Below, in pieces: positions 24,396 to 31,367 of a stretch of DNA of 42,741 bases. The notes below the pieces were generated by a model, which saw only the letters and a program-made list of their open reading frames with translations, was not told the origin of the DNA and made no database searches. This DNA is from Actinomycetes bacterium (GTDB taxonomy: Bacteria; Actinomycetota; Actinomycetes; Actinomycetales; Demequinaceae), in assembly GCA_023411615.1 (NCBI GenBank), contig JAEYOR010000070.1, forward strand, positions 1-42,741, in the 5' to 3' direction. Within the stretch, counting starts at the first letter, position 1. Every line of letters starts with the position of its first letter. A program made the translations under genes and the position numbers.

Positions 24396-25387
24396 GCATC
24401 GAAATTGTGGGCGTGGGCAAGCGATTCGGCTCTTTTGTCGCGCTCGAGAACGTCAACCTGTCGATCCCCACCGGAAAGCTCACCGCGCTTCTCGGACCAA
24501 GCGGCGGAGGCAAGTCGACCCTCCTGCGCATTATCGCGGGGCTCGAGGAGGCTGATGAAGGTCGCGTTGTCATCGAAGGCGCCGATGCGACTCACGTGCC
24601 TCCCCAGCGGCGCAACGTGGGCTTCGTGTTCCAGCATTACGCGGCTTTCAAGCACATGACGGTGGCGAAGAACGTCGCCTTTGGCTTGGAAATCCGCCGA
24701 CGCCCCAAGGAGGAGATCGCGAAGCGAGTCGAGGAGCTGCTTGCCCTCGTCCACCTCTCGCAGTTCGCTCATCGCCTGCCTTCCCAGTTGAGCGGTGGCC
24801 AGCGTCAGCGCATGGCGCTCGCGCGTGCACTCGCGGTGGAGCCCACGGTGCTGCTGCTTGACGAGCCCTTCGGCGCTCTTGATGCACAGGTGCGCAAAGA
24901 GTTGCGTCAATGGCTCCGTCGCCTTCATGACGAGGTCCATGTCACCACGGTCTTTGTCACCCACGACCAAGAGGAAGCCTTAGAGGTGGCCGACGACATC
25001 GTTGTCATCAACCAAGGTCGCGTTGAGCAAGTGGGCACTCCCGACGAGGTGTACGACCAGCCAGCCACTCCGTTCGTCATGAGCTTCCTCGGTCCCACAA
25101 CAGTGTTCGGCGGCAAGGTGGTGCGGCCGCACGACATCGACGTCTTCGGAATTGCTGTCAAGGGGGCTGCTCCTGCTCGGGTGGTCGACCTTCAACGCAT
25201 TGGTCACGAGGTGAACCTCACCGCCGCGGTCTCCCCCCGCGACGGCGAAGAGCCTGGTCAGCCCGAACGGCCCATTGTCACTCTCACGCGTGCGCACTTC
25301 CGCGACCTTGGCGTCGGGATCGGCGACGCCGTGTGGCTGCGAGTGGCATCCGGCACTGCGGCCGTGGAAGCCGTGCCCGTCCCGTAA
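24392..25387 (+). CDS. cysA: Sulfate ABC transporter ATPase CysA
   Basis: The 331-residue ATPase starts at the ATG of an ATGA overlap, behind AAAGGA. Walker A is GPSGGGKST, the signature LSGGQRQRMALARALA, Walker B VLLLDEPFGALDA, and the H-loop VTHDQEEALEVAD. The sequence PPQRRNVGFVFQHYAAFKHMTV is the Q-loop region typical of CysA. The C-terminal ~90 residues form a TOBE-like domain. It powers the CysT/CysW channel. An Rrf2 gene with its own leaderless promoter follows after 20 nt. Confidence 0.95.
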   Translation: MSIEIVGVGKRFGSFVALENVNLSIPTGKLTALLGPSGGGKSTLLRIIAGLEEADEGRVVIEGADATHVPPQRRNVGFVFQHYAAFKHMTVAKNVAFGLEIRRRPKEEIAKRVEELLALVHLSQFAHRLPSQLSGGQRQRMALARALAVEPTVLLLDEPFGALDAQVRKELRQWLRRLHDEVHVTTVFVTHDQEEALEVADDIVVINQGRVEQVGTPDEVYDQPATPFVMSFLGPTTVFGGKVVRPHDIDVFGIAVKGAAPARVVDLQRIGHEVNLTAAVSPRDGEEPGQPERPIVTLTRAHFRDLGVGIGDAVWLRVASGTAAVEAVPVP

Positions 25388-25394
25388 GCCGCAC

Positions 25395-25400
25395 TACAGT
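25395..25400 (+). promoter_or_regulatory. -10 element of leaderless Rrf2 gene
   Basis: TACAGT followed by 7 nt and the ATG at 25408, with no ribosome site. The regulator can therefore be made independently of the sulfate operon. Confidence 0.55.
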
Positions 25401-25407
25401 GACTGGC

Positions 25408-25917
25408 ATGCATGTATCGGCCAAAGGTGACTACGCGGCGCGCGCCGTGATCGCGCTCGCCGCTCAGTACCCCGATCGCATGTCCGCCCAGGCGCTCGCG
25501 GAAGCCCACGACCTTCCCCGCAAATTCCTCGAAGCTGCACTCGCCGACCTCAAGCGCGCCACGATCGTCGCGTCGGCCCGCGGAGCTGAGGGCGGCTACT
25601 CATTGCGCCGCCCGCCCTCCGAGATCACGCTCGGCGAAGTATTGCGGGCGATCGACGGCCCCCTCGCTGACGTCCACGGGCTGCGACCCGATGAGGTGAC
25701 ATATTCCGAGGACTTTCGCCACCTCCAAGAGGTGTGGATCGCCGCGCGCACGGCGGTGCGCTCGGTATTCGATGAGGTGACGCTCGATCAGCTCGTCAGA
25801 GGCGAATTCGCCCCTGAGATTCGCCGTCTTTTCATCGGGTCCGACGCGTGGGAGCCACGCACTGGACCGCAGACCCCGACGTTGCCTCGGGGAGCGGCCC
25901 CAGAATTCACCATTTAG
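25408..25917 (+). CDS. Rrf2 family transcriptional regulator (CymR-like, no Fe-S cysteines)
   Basis: The 169-residue protein begins MHVSAKGDYAARAVIALA and has the Rrf2 winged helix (MSAQALAEAHDLPRKFLEAALADLKRATIVASARGAEGGYSLRRP, residues about 25-69). The protein contains no cysteine, so it cannot bind an Fe-S cluster as IscR, NsrR or RirA do. Cysteine-free members such as CymR control sulfur assimilation, often together with O-acetylserine sulfhydrylase. Its place after cysA makes it the likely controller of the sulfate operon through the palindrome at 21638-21652. The signal is not visible in the sequence. Confidence 0.9.
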   Translation: MHVSAKGDYAARAVIALAAQYPDRMSAQALAEAHDLPRKFLEAALADLKRATIVASARGAEGGYSLRRPPSEITLGEVLRAIDGPLADVHGLRPDEVTYSEDFRHLQEVWIAARTAVRSVFDEVTLDQLVRGEFAPEIRRLFIGSDAWEPRTGPQTPTLPRGAAPEFTI

Positions 25918-25931
25918 CGGCGTTGCGCTCG

Positions 25932-27623
25932 CTACTCGCTGAGTTGTTCGATCAGTGACTTCTCTTCATCCCGACGCTCTTGCAGCAGTTGGGTGAGGCG
26001 CGATGTGTCGGCATCGCGCCAGCCTTCGACCTGGGTGATCGCGACCCATGCCTTGAGGTTTGCACGGATCGTGTAATTGTGGCCGTAACCGGGAGGCACC
26101 GATTCAGCGGCGGGAAGGTCGAGCAGCGTCTGCCACATCGTGACGACGGGGAACCATGTCATCCGTGGCGATACATCCGGAGCCCGGCCGCCTTCTTCGA
26201 GCCATGCGGGGCGATTCCACGCGAGGCTAGGGGAGAAGAAGACCACTGGGTCAGAACCGTGCTGGAGGTAGACAAGGCGGGTGGGCCCCCACCGGTTGCC
26301 TTGGGCGCCGAGAGCGTCGGCCTCCGTCGTGAAGCGAACAGTGCGCCCGTCGGACACACGGGGCAACCAGGCCGGTGACCCCTTCTCTCGTGACGCCGTG
26401 AGATCACCGTGCAGGGGATTGACGAAAGGGGGCCCCACCATCAGTGCGCCATCGACGGGCTCATTGATGATGTCAATCGAGCCGAGCACGGACTCAACGC
26501 CGTATGAGCCAAGCGAGAGCCCATAGAGGTACAGACGCGGGCGCTGGGACTCGGGCAACGTCGACCAGTAGTCGTAAACCGTGCGGAACGTCACTTGAGA
26601 CGATTCCTTCACCGCCTCTTGGTCAGCGAGGAGAGATATCCAGCTGGGAAGGTACGAGTATTGGACCCCTGCGATTGCCGTATTGCCATTCCACAGGTAC
26701 TCGACCGGTGCCACACCGTTTTCGTCGATCCAGCCCGTGCCCGTGGTCGTTGCGAGCACGAGCACCTCGCGTTCGAACGCGCCGGTGCGCTGTAGTTCTT
26801 CGAGAAGTAATTGGGCGCGCTCCTCGACCGTATCCGCAGACCGCAATCCGACGTAAACCCGGATCGGCTCAAGCGCACCCCCGCCGGTGAACTCGTCAAT
26901 GGCGTCGGCGTCTGCACCTTGCCAAACGAAAGCGCGGCCCTGGCGCCCCAGGTCATCCCATGCCACCAAGGACTCCGGGCCGCCCGAGCGCAAGGTGCTC
27001 ATTGGCTGTTCGACTCCCGGCTTGTCACCGCGATCGGCTCCCGAGAAGACGCCATTCGCGACCGCAAAGAAGCCGCGGACCAAGAGGCCGGAGACGAGCA
27101 GCCACAAGAGCAATACGAGGCCGGCAGTGGCAAGGAAGATCGCGAGCCGGCGCGGAAGCCATTTGTCGAGAAAGTCGCGAAATTTGCGGAACAGGAGTCG
27201 CACGGTGCGCGCCACGATGAGCACGACAACGGCAAGGGCCAGTGCCACTGCCGCGACGAGTGGCCACACATCAGAGCTGAGTTTTGTCATCCCGTATGAG
27301 GTGCGAATCTCGTTCTGCCAACTGACGAACTGCCAAATGGCGCCGCCGAGAGCGGCCAGAGCGGCACTGCTCGCCACACCGATGATGGTCCAGCGGCGCG
27401 CGGGCGAGCCCACGCTGGGAAGGCCGAGGTACCTCCACACGCCTACTGTCGCGACTCCGGCGCCATAGCCGATCATGAAAGTGACCCCCGTTGCGACGCC
27501 TTGAATGAACGGGATGCGGGGCAACAGTGATGGCAAGAGCGAGATCGCGGCGAAGAGAGTTGCCGCGATGAGGCCAATCGCGTCAAAACGCGGCTCGAAG
27601 ACGCGTGGTGAGCGGTGAGGCAC
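25932..27623 (-). CDS. Alpha/beta-hydrolase family membrane protein
   Basis: In this 563-residue protein about five hydrophobic segments fill residues 15-185. A large soluble domain with the nucleophile elbow GLS370LGSYG follows. Other recognisable segments are RIYVGLRSADTVEERA-like (RVYVGLRSADT), GPPFVNPLHGDLTASR and LVYLQHGSDPVVFF. These match the actinobacterial alpha/beta-hydrolase family whose N-terminal membrane part and C-terminal hydrolase part are separate Pfam domains (Abhydrolase_9_N and Abhydrolase_9). The reaction is unknown; a lipid or ester substrate at the membrane is plausible. The start is GTG at 27623; TAGACT (27630-27635, minus) lies 6 nt before it, so the mRNA is probably leaderless. 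Confidence 0.88.
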   Translation of the reverse strand: MPHRSPRVFEPRFDAIGLIAATLFAAISLLPSLLPRIPFIQGVATGVTFMIGYGAGVATVGVWRYLGLPSVGSPARRWTIIGVASSAALAALGGAIWQFVSWQNEIRTSYGMTKLSSDVWPLVAAVALALAVVVLIVARTVRLLFRKFRDFLDKWLPRRLAIFLATAGLVLLLWLLVSGLLVRGFFAVANGVFSGADRGDKPGVEQPMSTLRSGGPESLVAWDDLGRQGRAFVWQGADADAIDEFTGGGALEPIRVYVGLRSADTVEERAQLLLEELQRTGAFEREVLVLATTTGTGWIDENGVAPVEYLWNGNTAIAGVQYSYLPSWISLLADQEAVKESSQVTFRTVYDYWSTLPESQRPRLYLYGLSLGSYGVESVLGSIDIINEPVDGALMVGPPFVNPLHGDLTASREKGSPAWLPRVSDGRTVRFTTEADALGAQGNRWGPTRLVYLQHGSDPVVFFSPSLAWNRPAWLEEGGRAPDVSPRMTWFPVVTMWQTLLDLPAAESVPPGYGHNYTIRANLKAWVAITQVEGWRDADTSRLTQLLQERRDEEKSLIEQLSE

Positions 27624-27629
27624 ACCGCG

Positions 27630-27635
27630 AGTCTA
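27630..27635 (-). promoter_or_regulatory. -10 element of leaderless hydrolase gene
   Basis: TAGACT on the minus strand, then 6 nt (cgcggt), then the GTG at 27623. No ribosome site. Confidence 0.55.
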
Positions 27636-27787
27636 CGGGGCAGTGTGCGCGTGTCACTGGGTGCGGTGTGCGGAAGGGGCTGGGCGCGGCACCGGAAGAA
27701 ACGGAAATTTCCCCCAATGGTTCGAGGGTGCCGCTCGTATATATGAATGAGGGCGCGTGTGCGGCGCCCCGAAACCGGGAGGCAACG

Positions 27788-28288
27788 ATGCGTGACCACC
27801 ACATCGACCGCGCGACGCGACGTCACATCCGCGAGTCCGAGATCATCTCCGTGCAGACTCACGCTCGGCCTCGAGACGCGTGGCGTGCCGTGGGCGCCGC
27901 GACGGGGGCCGTTGCTCTCGCGATCGCTGGCGGCATCGCCGTGCTGAGCAGCACGGCCAGTGCGGCGCCTGCCGCCTCGGTGTCGATTGCCGCCTCGACA
28001 CCGCAGCGCGCCCCGTTGCCGCTCGCCGCTGTGACGGCGATGGGTTCGGTTGACCACAGCGCACTCGACGAGCGAGTCCAATCGCTGACCGCAGAGGCCG
28101 ACCGCATTGTGACGGAGCGCGAAGCGGCGAAGGCAGCGGCCGAGGCGGCTGAACGCGCGGAACGCGCGCGGGCCGAGAAGGCCGCGCAGAAGGCCGCGCA
28201 GAAGGCCGCAAAGAAAGCGGCCTACGCAAACGGCGAGAGCAAGGACCATGGCTCGTGCTCTGAGAAGAACTGGAGCGGCGGGAAGTAA
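27788..28288 (+). CDS. Single-pass membrane protein with Ala/Lys-rich coiled coil, unknown function
   Basis: The 166-residue protein starts at the ATG 5 nt after GGGAGG (27777-27782). A basic cytoplasmic N-terminus (1-33) is followed by one hydrophobic segment (about 35-58, ending STASAAPAAS), then an extracytoplasmic part. Residues 88-146 are a charged helix with heptad-like EAAKAAAEAAERAERARAEK and repeated KAAQ units, and the tail is hydrophilic with one cysteine (C157). I do not recognise a family. The segment after the membrane helix could be read as a signal-peptidase site, which would release the protein. The 164-bp divergent region upstream contains TATATA (27738-27743) as a likely -10 and the palindrome GGAAATTTCC (27703-27712). 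Confidence 0.7.
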   Translation: MRDHHIDRATRRHIRESEIISVQTHARPRDAWRAVGAATGAVALAIAGGIAVLSSTASAAPAASVSIAASTPQRAPLPLAAVTAMGSVDHSALDERVQSLTAEADRIVTEREAAKAAAEAAERAERARAEKAAQKAAQKAAKKAAYANGESKDHGSCSEKNWSGGK

Positions 28289-28400
28289 GGTTCGCCGCTG
28301 ACGGTTTCCGCGCTGCGGAGGACTGCCACCCTCTTGAGGGCCCCGCGCGACTGAGGGCTACGGCGTTGGTGAGCGATGCCCCGCTACGCGCGGCACGGGA

Positions 28401-28526
28401 TCACCTGTTGCCGTGTCCTTCGCAGCGTTGCGTTTGGGGCACGCCCGCGAGCGCCTGGTCAACGTGCTGTCCGCAACCGGTCCACGTGGTCTTGCCGCAG
28501 GTGGGGCACGTCATTGGTGAGCACAT
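28401..28526 (-). CDS. 41-residue cysteine-rich mini-protein (CPTCGKTTWTGCGQHV family)
   Basis: On the minus strand an ATG at 28526 opens a 42-codon frame with AAGGA (28534-28538) 7 nt upstream. The product is MCSPMTCPTCGK, then TTWTGCGQHVDQALAGVP, then QTQRCEGHGNR. C7-x2-C10 and W-x-G-C18-G-x-H21 form a compact motif; C2, C35 and H38 add further potential ligands. The core 'TC..CGKTTW.GCGQHV.Q....VP...C' is one I know from unannotated small proteins in many actinobacteria, which supports a real gene. A metal-binding knuckle is likely; which metal is unknown. Its promoter spacer holds a CsoR-like palindrome, suggesting copper or sulfur-species control. A second in-frame ATG (codon 5) is possible but lacks the spacing. 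Confidence 0.82.
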   Translation of the reverse strand: MCSPMTCPTCGKTTWTGCGQHVDQALAGVPQTQRCEGHGNR

Positions 28527-28566
28527 CGCTCTATCCTTCCGCTGAAATTGGCCTGTGCGAAAAGGT

Positions 28567-28594
28567 AGCATACCCCTGGGGGTATCAAACGCAA
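28567..28594 (-). promoter_or_regulatory. Promoter of the cysteine-rich mini-gene
   Basis: On the minus strand TTGCGT (28589-28594) and TATGCT (28567-28572) are separated by 16 nt. The predicted start near 28560 leaves a ~33-nt leader with the AAGGA site. The spacer is occupied by the palindrome at 28570-28585. Confidence 0.6.
28570..28585. promoter_or_regulatory. CsoR-type palindromic operator
   Basis: ATACCCC-TG-GGGGTAT: two perfect 7-bp arms around a 2-bp centre. Operators of the CsoR/CstR repressor family (copper- or persulfide-responsive) have this ATACCC...GGGTAT form. It covers the spacer and part of the -10 of the mini-gene promoter, where a repressor would block polymerase. No csoR gene is in the window. 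Confidence 0.65.
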
Positions 28595-28620
28595 CTTGGC
28601 CCCACGCGACGCGCTCAGAG

Positions 28621-28636
28621 TGTGATATTGATCACA
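28621..28636. promoter_or_regulatory. CRP/GlxR-type binding site
   Basis: TGTGATATTGATCACA carries both perfect half-sites of the TGTGA-N6-TCACA motif bound by cAMP-receptor proteins (GlxR/Crp in actinobacteria). Its centre is about 68 bp upstream of the predicted mini-gene start and about 70 bp upstream of the start codon at 28699, so either gene could be the target. The remaining sequence of 28527-28698 shows no gene. Confidence 0.65.
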
Positions 28637-28698
28637 CCGTGTCGCCGTCACAACTCGCGCCTCCGTCGCTCTCATCAGGCGGTAGACAGGAGACGATC

Positions 28699-29505
28699 AT
28701 GTGGGAACGGGCGGACAAGTCTTCGCGCGAAGCGCAGGATTTCGCCACTCAGCATGCGCTGACGTTCGATGTCGAGTCGACCCCTGCAATCCCAAGCGCC
28801 TTCGACATGCACCCCTTCTCTGGCTGGCGCCGTTCCGCATGCGTGAGTGGCCAATGGCGCGGGCGTACCGTGCAACGTTTCATCACCGAAGGCGTCACAG
28901 TCGAACTTCTTGCGCTGCCCCGGCCCCTGCCTCGTGTGCAAGTGGTGCGAGCGGGCACCAAGAGAGGCGCAATGGACGTCGGTGGCATGCCGGTGGCCAC
29001 AGGCAACCCCGAATTCGATGCGCGTCTCACTGTCTACTCGGACGAGCCGGCGCTTGTTCACGCCCTGCTCGACGCGTCGATGCAGGAAGCACTGATGCAT
29101 CCCGCATTTGCTGGGCGCTCACTGACGATCGACGCGGATGTCATGTATTTGTGGACCGATGCGGAAACGACGTGGGATGAGGCGCGCGTCCGCTTTGAGT
29201 TCTTGAGCGTGCTGATCGCCCGAATCCCACTCGCGGTGTGGGAGCGTTTTGACCGCAGCGGCCGTCAGGTCGATATTGCGGGGAGCGCCGCGGCGCTCTT
29301 TGTGCCGGAGCCGGAAGTGCCCGAGACCAACCAATGGGAATACGTCGAGGTGGCAACGTCTGTGCAGCTCGAGACCGTGCCGCCCGCACCCCCCGCGCCG
29401 GTCCGCAGCTCCTTTCCCGCATTTGACGGTGCCTTCTTGCCTGAGCCGGCAGCGGCGGAAGGTGAGTATGGGAACTTCGCAGTCGCTCCCATCTCGCCAT
29501 TGTGA
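28699..29505 (+). CDS. Soluble protein of unknown function
   Basis: The 268-residue protein starts at the ATG behind CAGGAGA (28687-28693). It has no signal peptide or membrane segment. The body is mixed alpha/beta with PFSGWRRSACVSGQWRGR, VELLALPRPLPRVQVVRAG, and FDARLTVYSDEPALVHALLDA, and residues 150-190 hold VMYLWTDAETTWDEARVRFEF. The last ~60 residues are Pro/Ala/Glu-rich and probably disordered. It resembles unannotated actinobacterial cytosolic proteins of similar length, but I cannot name a family. It is divergent from the cysteine-rich mini-gene, and a CRP/GlxR-type box lies between them. Confidence 0.75.
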   Translation: MWERADKSSREAQDFATQHALTFDVESTPAIPSAFDMHPFSGWRRSACVSGQWRGRTVQRFITEGVTVELLALPRPLPRVQVVRAGTKRGAMDVGGMPVATGNPEFDARLTVYSDEPALVHALLDASMQEALMHPAFAGRSLTIDADVMYLWTDAETTWDEARVRFEFLSVLIARIPLAVWERFDRSGRQVDIAGSAAALFVPEPEVPETNQWEYVEVATSVQLETVPPAPPAPVRSSFPAFDGAFLPEPAAAEGEYGNFAVAPISPL

Positions 29506-29586
29506 TTCAGCGCGGCGACCACGCCGCGAGCGCTCCGGGGCTAGGCTCGCATCAGCCTTGTCACCGCACGTGCCCAGGAGATGACG

Positions 29587-30678
29587 ATGACCGACCGTAG
29601 GCCCGTGACCCTTGCCGATGTTGCCAGGGCAGCCGGCGTGGCCAAGTCGACGGCGTCGTATGCATTCTCGGACCCCTCGCGGCTGTCGGCCGAGACCACT
29701 GCGCGCGTTCAGCGCGCCGCCCAGGAGTTGGGCTATGCCGGTCCTTCGGCACTCGGACGGGCCCTTGCATCTGGGCGCACGAAAGTGGTTGCGGTCGTCA
29801 CCCGCGCGTTGCTTGAGGCACCCGACACTGACCCATTTGCCCTTCAAGTCATTGACGGCCTGTCTCGCGAGTTGGCGCACTTGGGCTATGGCGTGCTTTT
29901 GCTGCCTCCCGTGACGGACGACGCGACACATCGCCTCCACGAGGGCGCGATCTACGACGCCGCGATCACCATCCGTCGCATCGACGGCATCCCGGAGACG
30001 GACGCGATGCTGGCCCAACGGGGTGTGCCGTGGGTGCGCCTCGACGGCGTTCCCGACGAGGAGAAGGCCGTGGCGATGGACGCCGCGAATCCGTCCTTGC
30101 GGATTCTCCGCGCCCTTCAGGACTGGGGCCACAAGCGCATTGCAACGGTCATGTTGCGCCCCACTCTTGAAGACTCGGAGCTTCGCATTCTCGATGGCGC
30201 ACAATCGCGTGCCCTCATTGATGGCTTGCCAAACTCGGTGGCGCAACACGTTCCGCGAGCGCGGATTGAGGCCTTTGCGCGGGCGGGGATCGCACCGAGT
30301 CACATCGCGGCGTGTCCCATCGTCACTCGCGAGCACGCATATGAAGCGGGCAAACGGATCCTGTCACTGCCCGACGGAGAGCGGCCGACGGCGATCGTGT
30401 GTCAAGCCGACGTGTTCGCATGGGGTGTGTGGGATGCGGCGAAGGACCTTGGCCTGCGTGTGCCCGAGGACCTCTCGATCACCGGCTTCGACGGCCTGAC
30501 GGGCGGCGTCTTCGACGAACTCGATCTCACCGGCGTCGTTCAGGACGGCGCCGTGAAGGGGCGGCTCATCGCGAGATGGGTGACGCTCGCAGCCGAGGGG
30601 CCTGATGCCCCCGGTCCGTTTGAAATGCCGTTGAGCGTGAAGTGGGGATCGTCGACGGGACCTGCGCCGGGCGCTTAG
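29587..30678 (+). CDS. LacI family transcriptional regulator
   Basis: In this 363-residue regulator the DNA-binding domain reads VTLADVARAAGVAKSTASYAFS (about 7-28), with the hinge helix near ALGRALASGRT. A periplasmic-binding-protein-like effector domain follows and includes the late sequence ITGFDGL. The ATG at 29587 has CAGGAG 6 nt upstream; an ATG at 29581 would directly abut the ribosome site. Family members sense sugars. No sugar gene is adjacent, so the target is unknown, and control of its own promoter or of distant genes is possible. TAGGCT at 29542-29547 is a possible -10. Confidence 0.93.
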   Translation: MTDRRPVTLADVARAAGVAKSTASYAFSDPSRLSAETTARVQRAAQELGYAGPSALGRALASGRTKVVAVVTRALLEAPDTDPFALQVIDGLSRELAHLGYGVLLLPPVTDDATHRLHEGAIYDAAITIRRIDGIPETDAMLAQRGVPWVRLDGVPDEEKAVAMDAANPSLRILRALQDWGHKRIATVMLRPTLEDSELRILDGAQSRALIDGLPNSVAQHVPRARIEAFARAGIAPSHIAACPIVTREHAYEAGKRILSLPDGERPTAIVCQADVFAWGVWDAAKDLGLRVPEDLSITGFDGLTGGVFDELDLTGVVQDGAVKGRLIARWVTLAAEGPDAPGPFEMPLSVKWGSSTGPAPGA

Positions 30679-30735
30679 CGGCAGGCGATGTGCGCGGCGT
30701 TGCGCTCGACAACACCGCACGAGCGCAGCCGTCGC

Positions 30736-30741
30736 TACGCT
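30736..30741 (+). promoter_or_regulatory. -10 element of leaderless methyltransferase-like gene
   Basis: TACGCT followed by 6 nt (ctagtc) and the ATG at 30748. No ribosome site. Confidence 0.55.
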
Positions 30742-30747
30742 CTAGTC

Positions 30748-31248
30748 ATGTCTGCCGCGCGCGCATCTGGATCGCCCCCAAGGGCGATCGTTGGTTGGTT
30801 TCTCGTTGCGGTCCAGGCACTGCTCTTTGTGGGAATTGGCTTGTGGCCGTCCTCGTGGGGTCCGGCAGCACCGGCCATGCGCGAGCTCGGAGGCGTGTTC
30901 TTCGTCGTCGGCGGGATCGGAATGCTCCTTGCTGCACGGGACTTAGGAAGATCGCTCACACCGGTGCCCGAACCTAATGGGGCAGGCTTGCGCACCACTG
31001 GATTGTTTCGTTGGGTACGGCACCCCATGTATTCGGCGGTATTGATCGTAGTGACGGGGGTGGCCTGCGCTCGCGGTTCCTGGGTGGTATGGGGCCTGGG
31101 CGCGGTCCTCGCGCTCTTCTTCGAGGTGAAGACGCGTCGTGAAGAGCGGTCTCTTATGAAGGCCTATGACGGCTATGAGGCGTACGCGGCAGTCACCGGT
31201 AAGTTCCTTCCCGGCATCGCCAGGTTGCGTCCGCGCACATGGTCGTGA
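30748..31248 (+). CDS. Isoprenylcysteine carboxyl methyltransferase-like membrane protein
   Basis: The 166-residue protein has four to five membrane segments. The hallmark sequence of the ICMT/PEMT family is present: GLRTTGLFRWVRHPMYSAVL (about 80-99) for S-adenosylmethionine binding, then the C-terminal EVKTRREERSLMKAYDGYEAYAAVTGKFLP (the E-E-x-x-L...Y...Y pattern). Bacterial members methylate unknown small or lipid acceptors. The start at 30748 is supported by TACGCT 6 nt upstream (leaderless). A role in methylating an isoprenoid or phospholipid is family inference only. Confidence 0.85.
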   Translation: MSAARASGSPPRAIVGWFLVAVQALLFVGIGLWPSSWGPAAPAMRELGGVFFVVGGIGMLLAARDLGRSLTPVPEPNGAGLRTTGLFRWVRHPMYSAVLIVVTGVACARGSWVVWGLGAVLALFFEVKTRREERSLMKAYDGYEAYAAVTGKFLPGIARLRPRTWS

Positions 31249-31291
31249 GGGACCTTCGTGCCTTTCGAATTGCACCCACACGACAATTCAC

Positions 31292-31305
31292 CATTATCAA
31301 TAATG
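31292..31305. promoter_or_regulatory. AT-rich palindrome upstream of the winged-helix gene
   Basis: CATTAT-CA-ATAATG has two perfect 6-bp arms, in a stretch that is strikingly AT-rich for this genome. Outer bases (ATTCA...TGAAT) extend it imperfectly. It lies 51 bp before the -10 element of the regulator gene at 31368 and may be its autoregulatory operator. Confidence 0.45.
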
Positions 31306-31355
31306 AATATGCAGTTGAGTTATGAGAATTGCTCGATGCCTGCATATTGATTCCC

Positions 31356-31361
31356 TACAAT
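31356..31361 (+). promoter_or_regulatory. -10 element of leaderless winged-helix gene
   Basis: TACAAT followed by 6 nt (gggcct) and the GTG at 31368. No ribosome site. Confidence 0.6.
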
Positions 31362-31367
31362 GGGCCT

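Noticed and set aside
28376..28762. Plus-strand frame across 28376-28762
   Set aside because: It crosses the CsoR-like and CRP-like sites and the promoter region, starts without a ribosome site and is Arg/Ser-rich. The minus-strand mini-gene explains the conserved-looking part.
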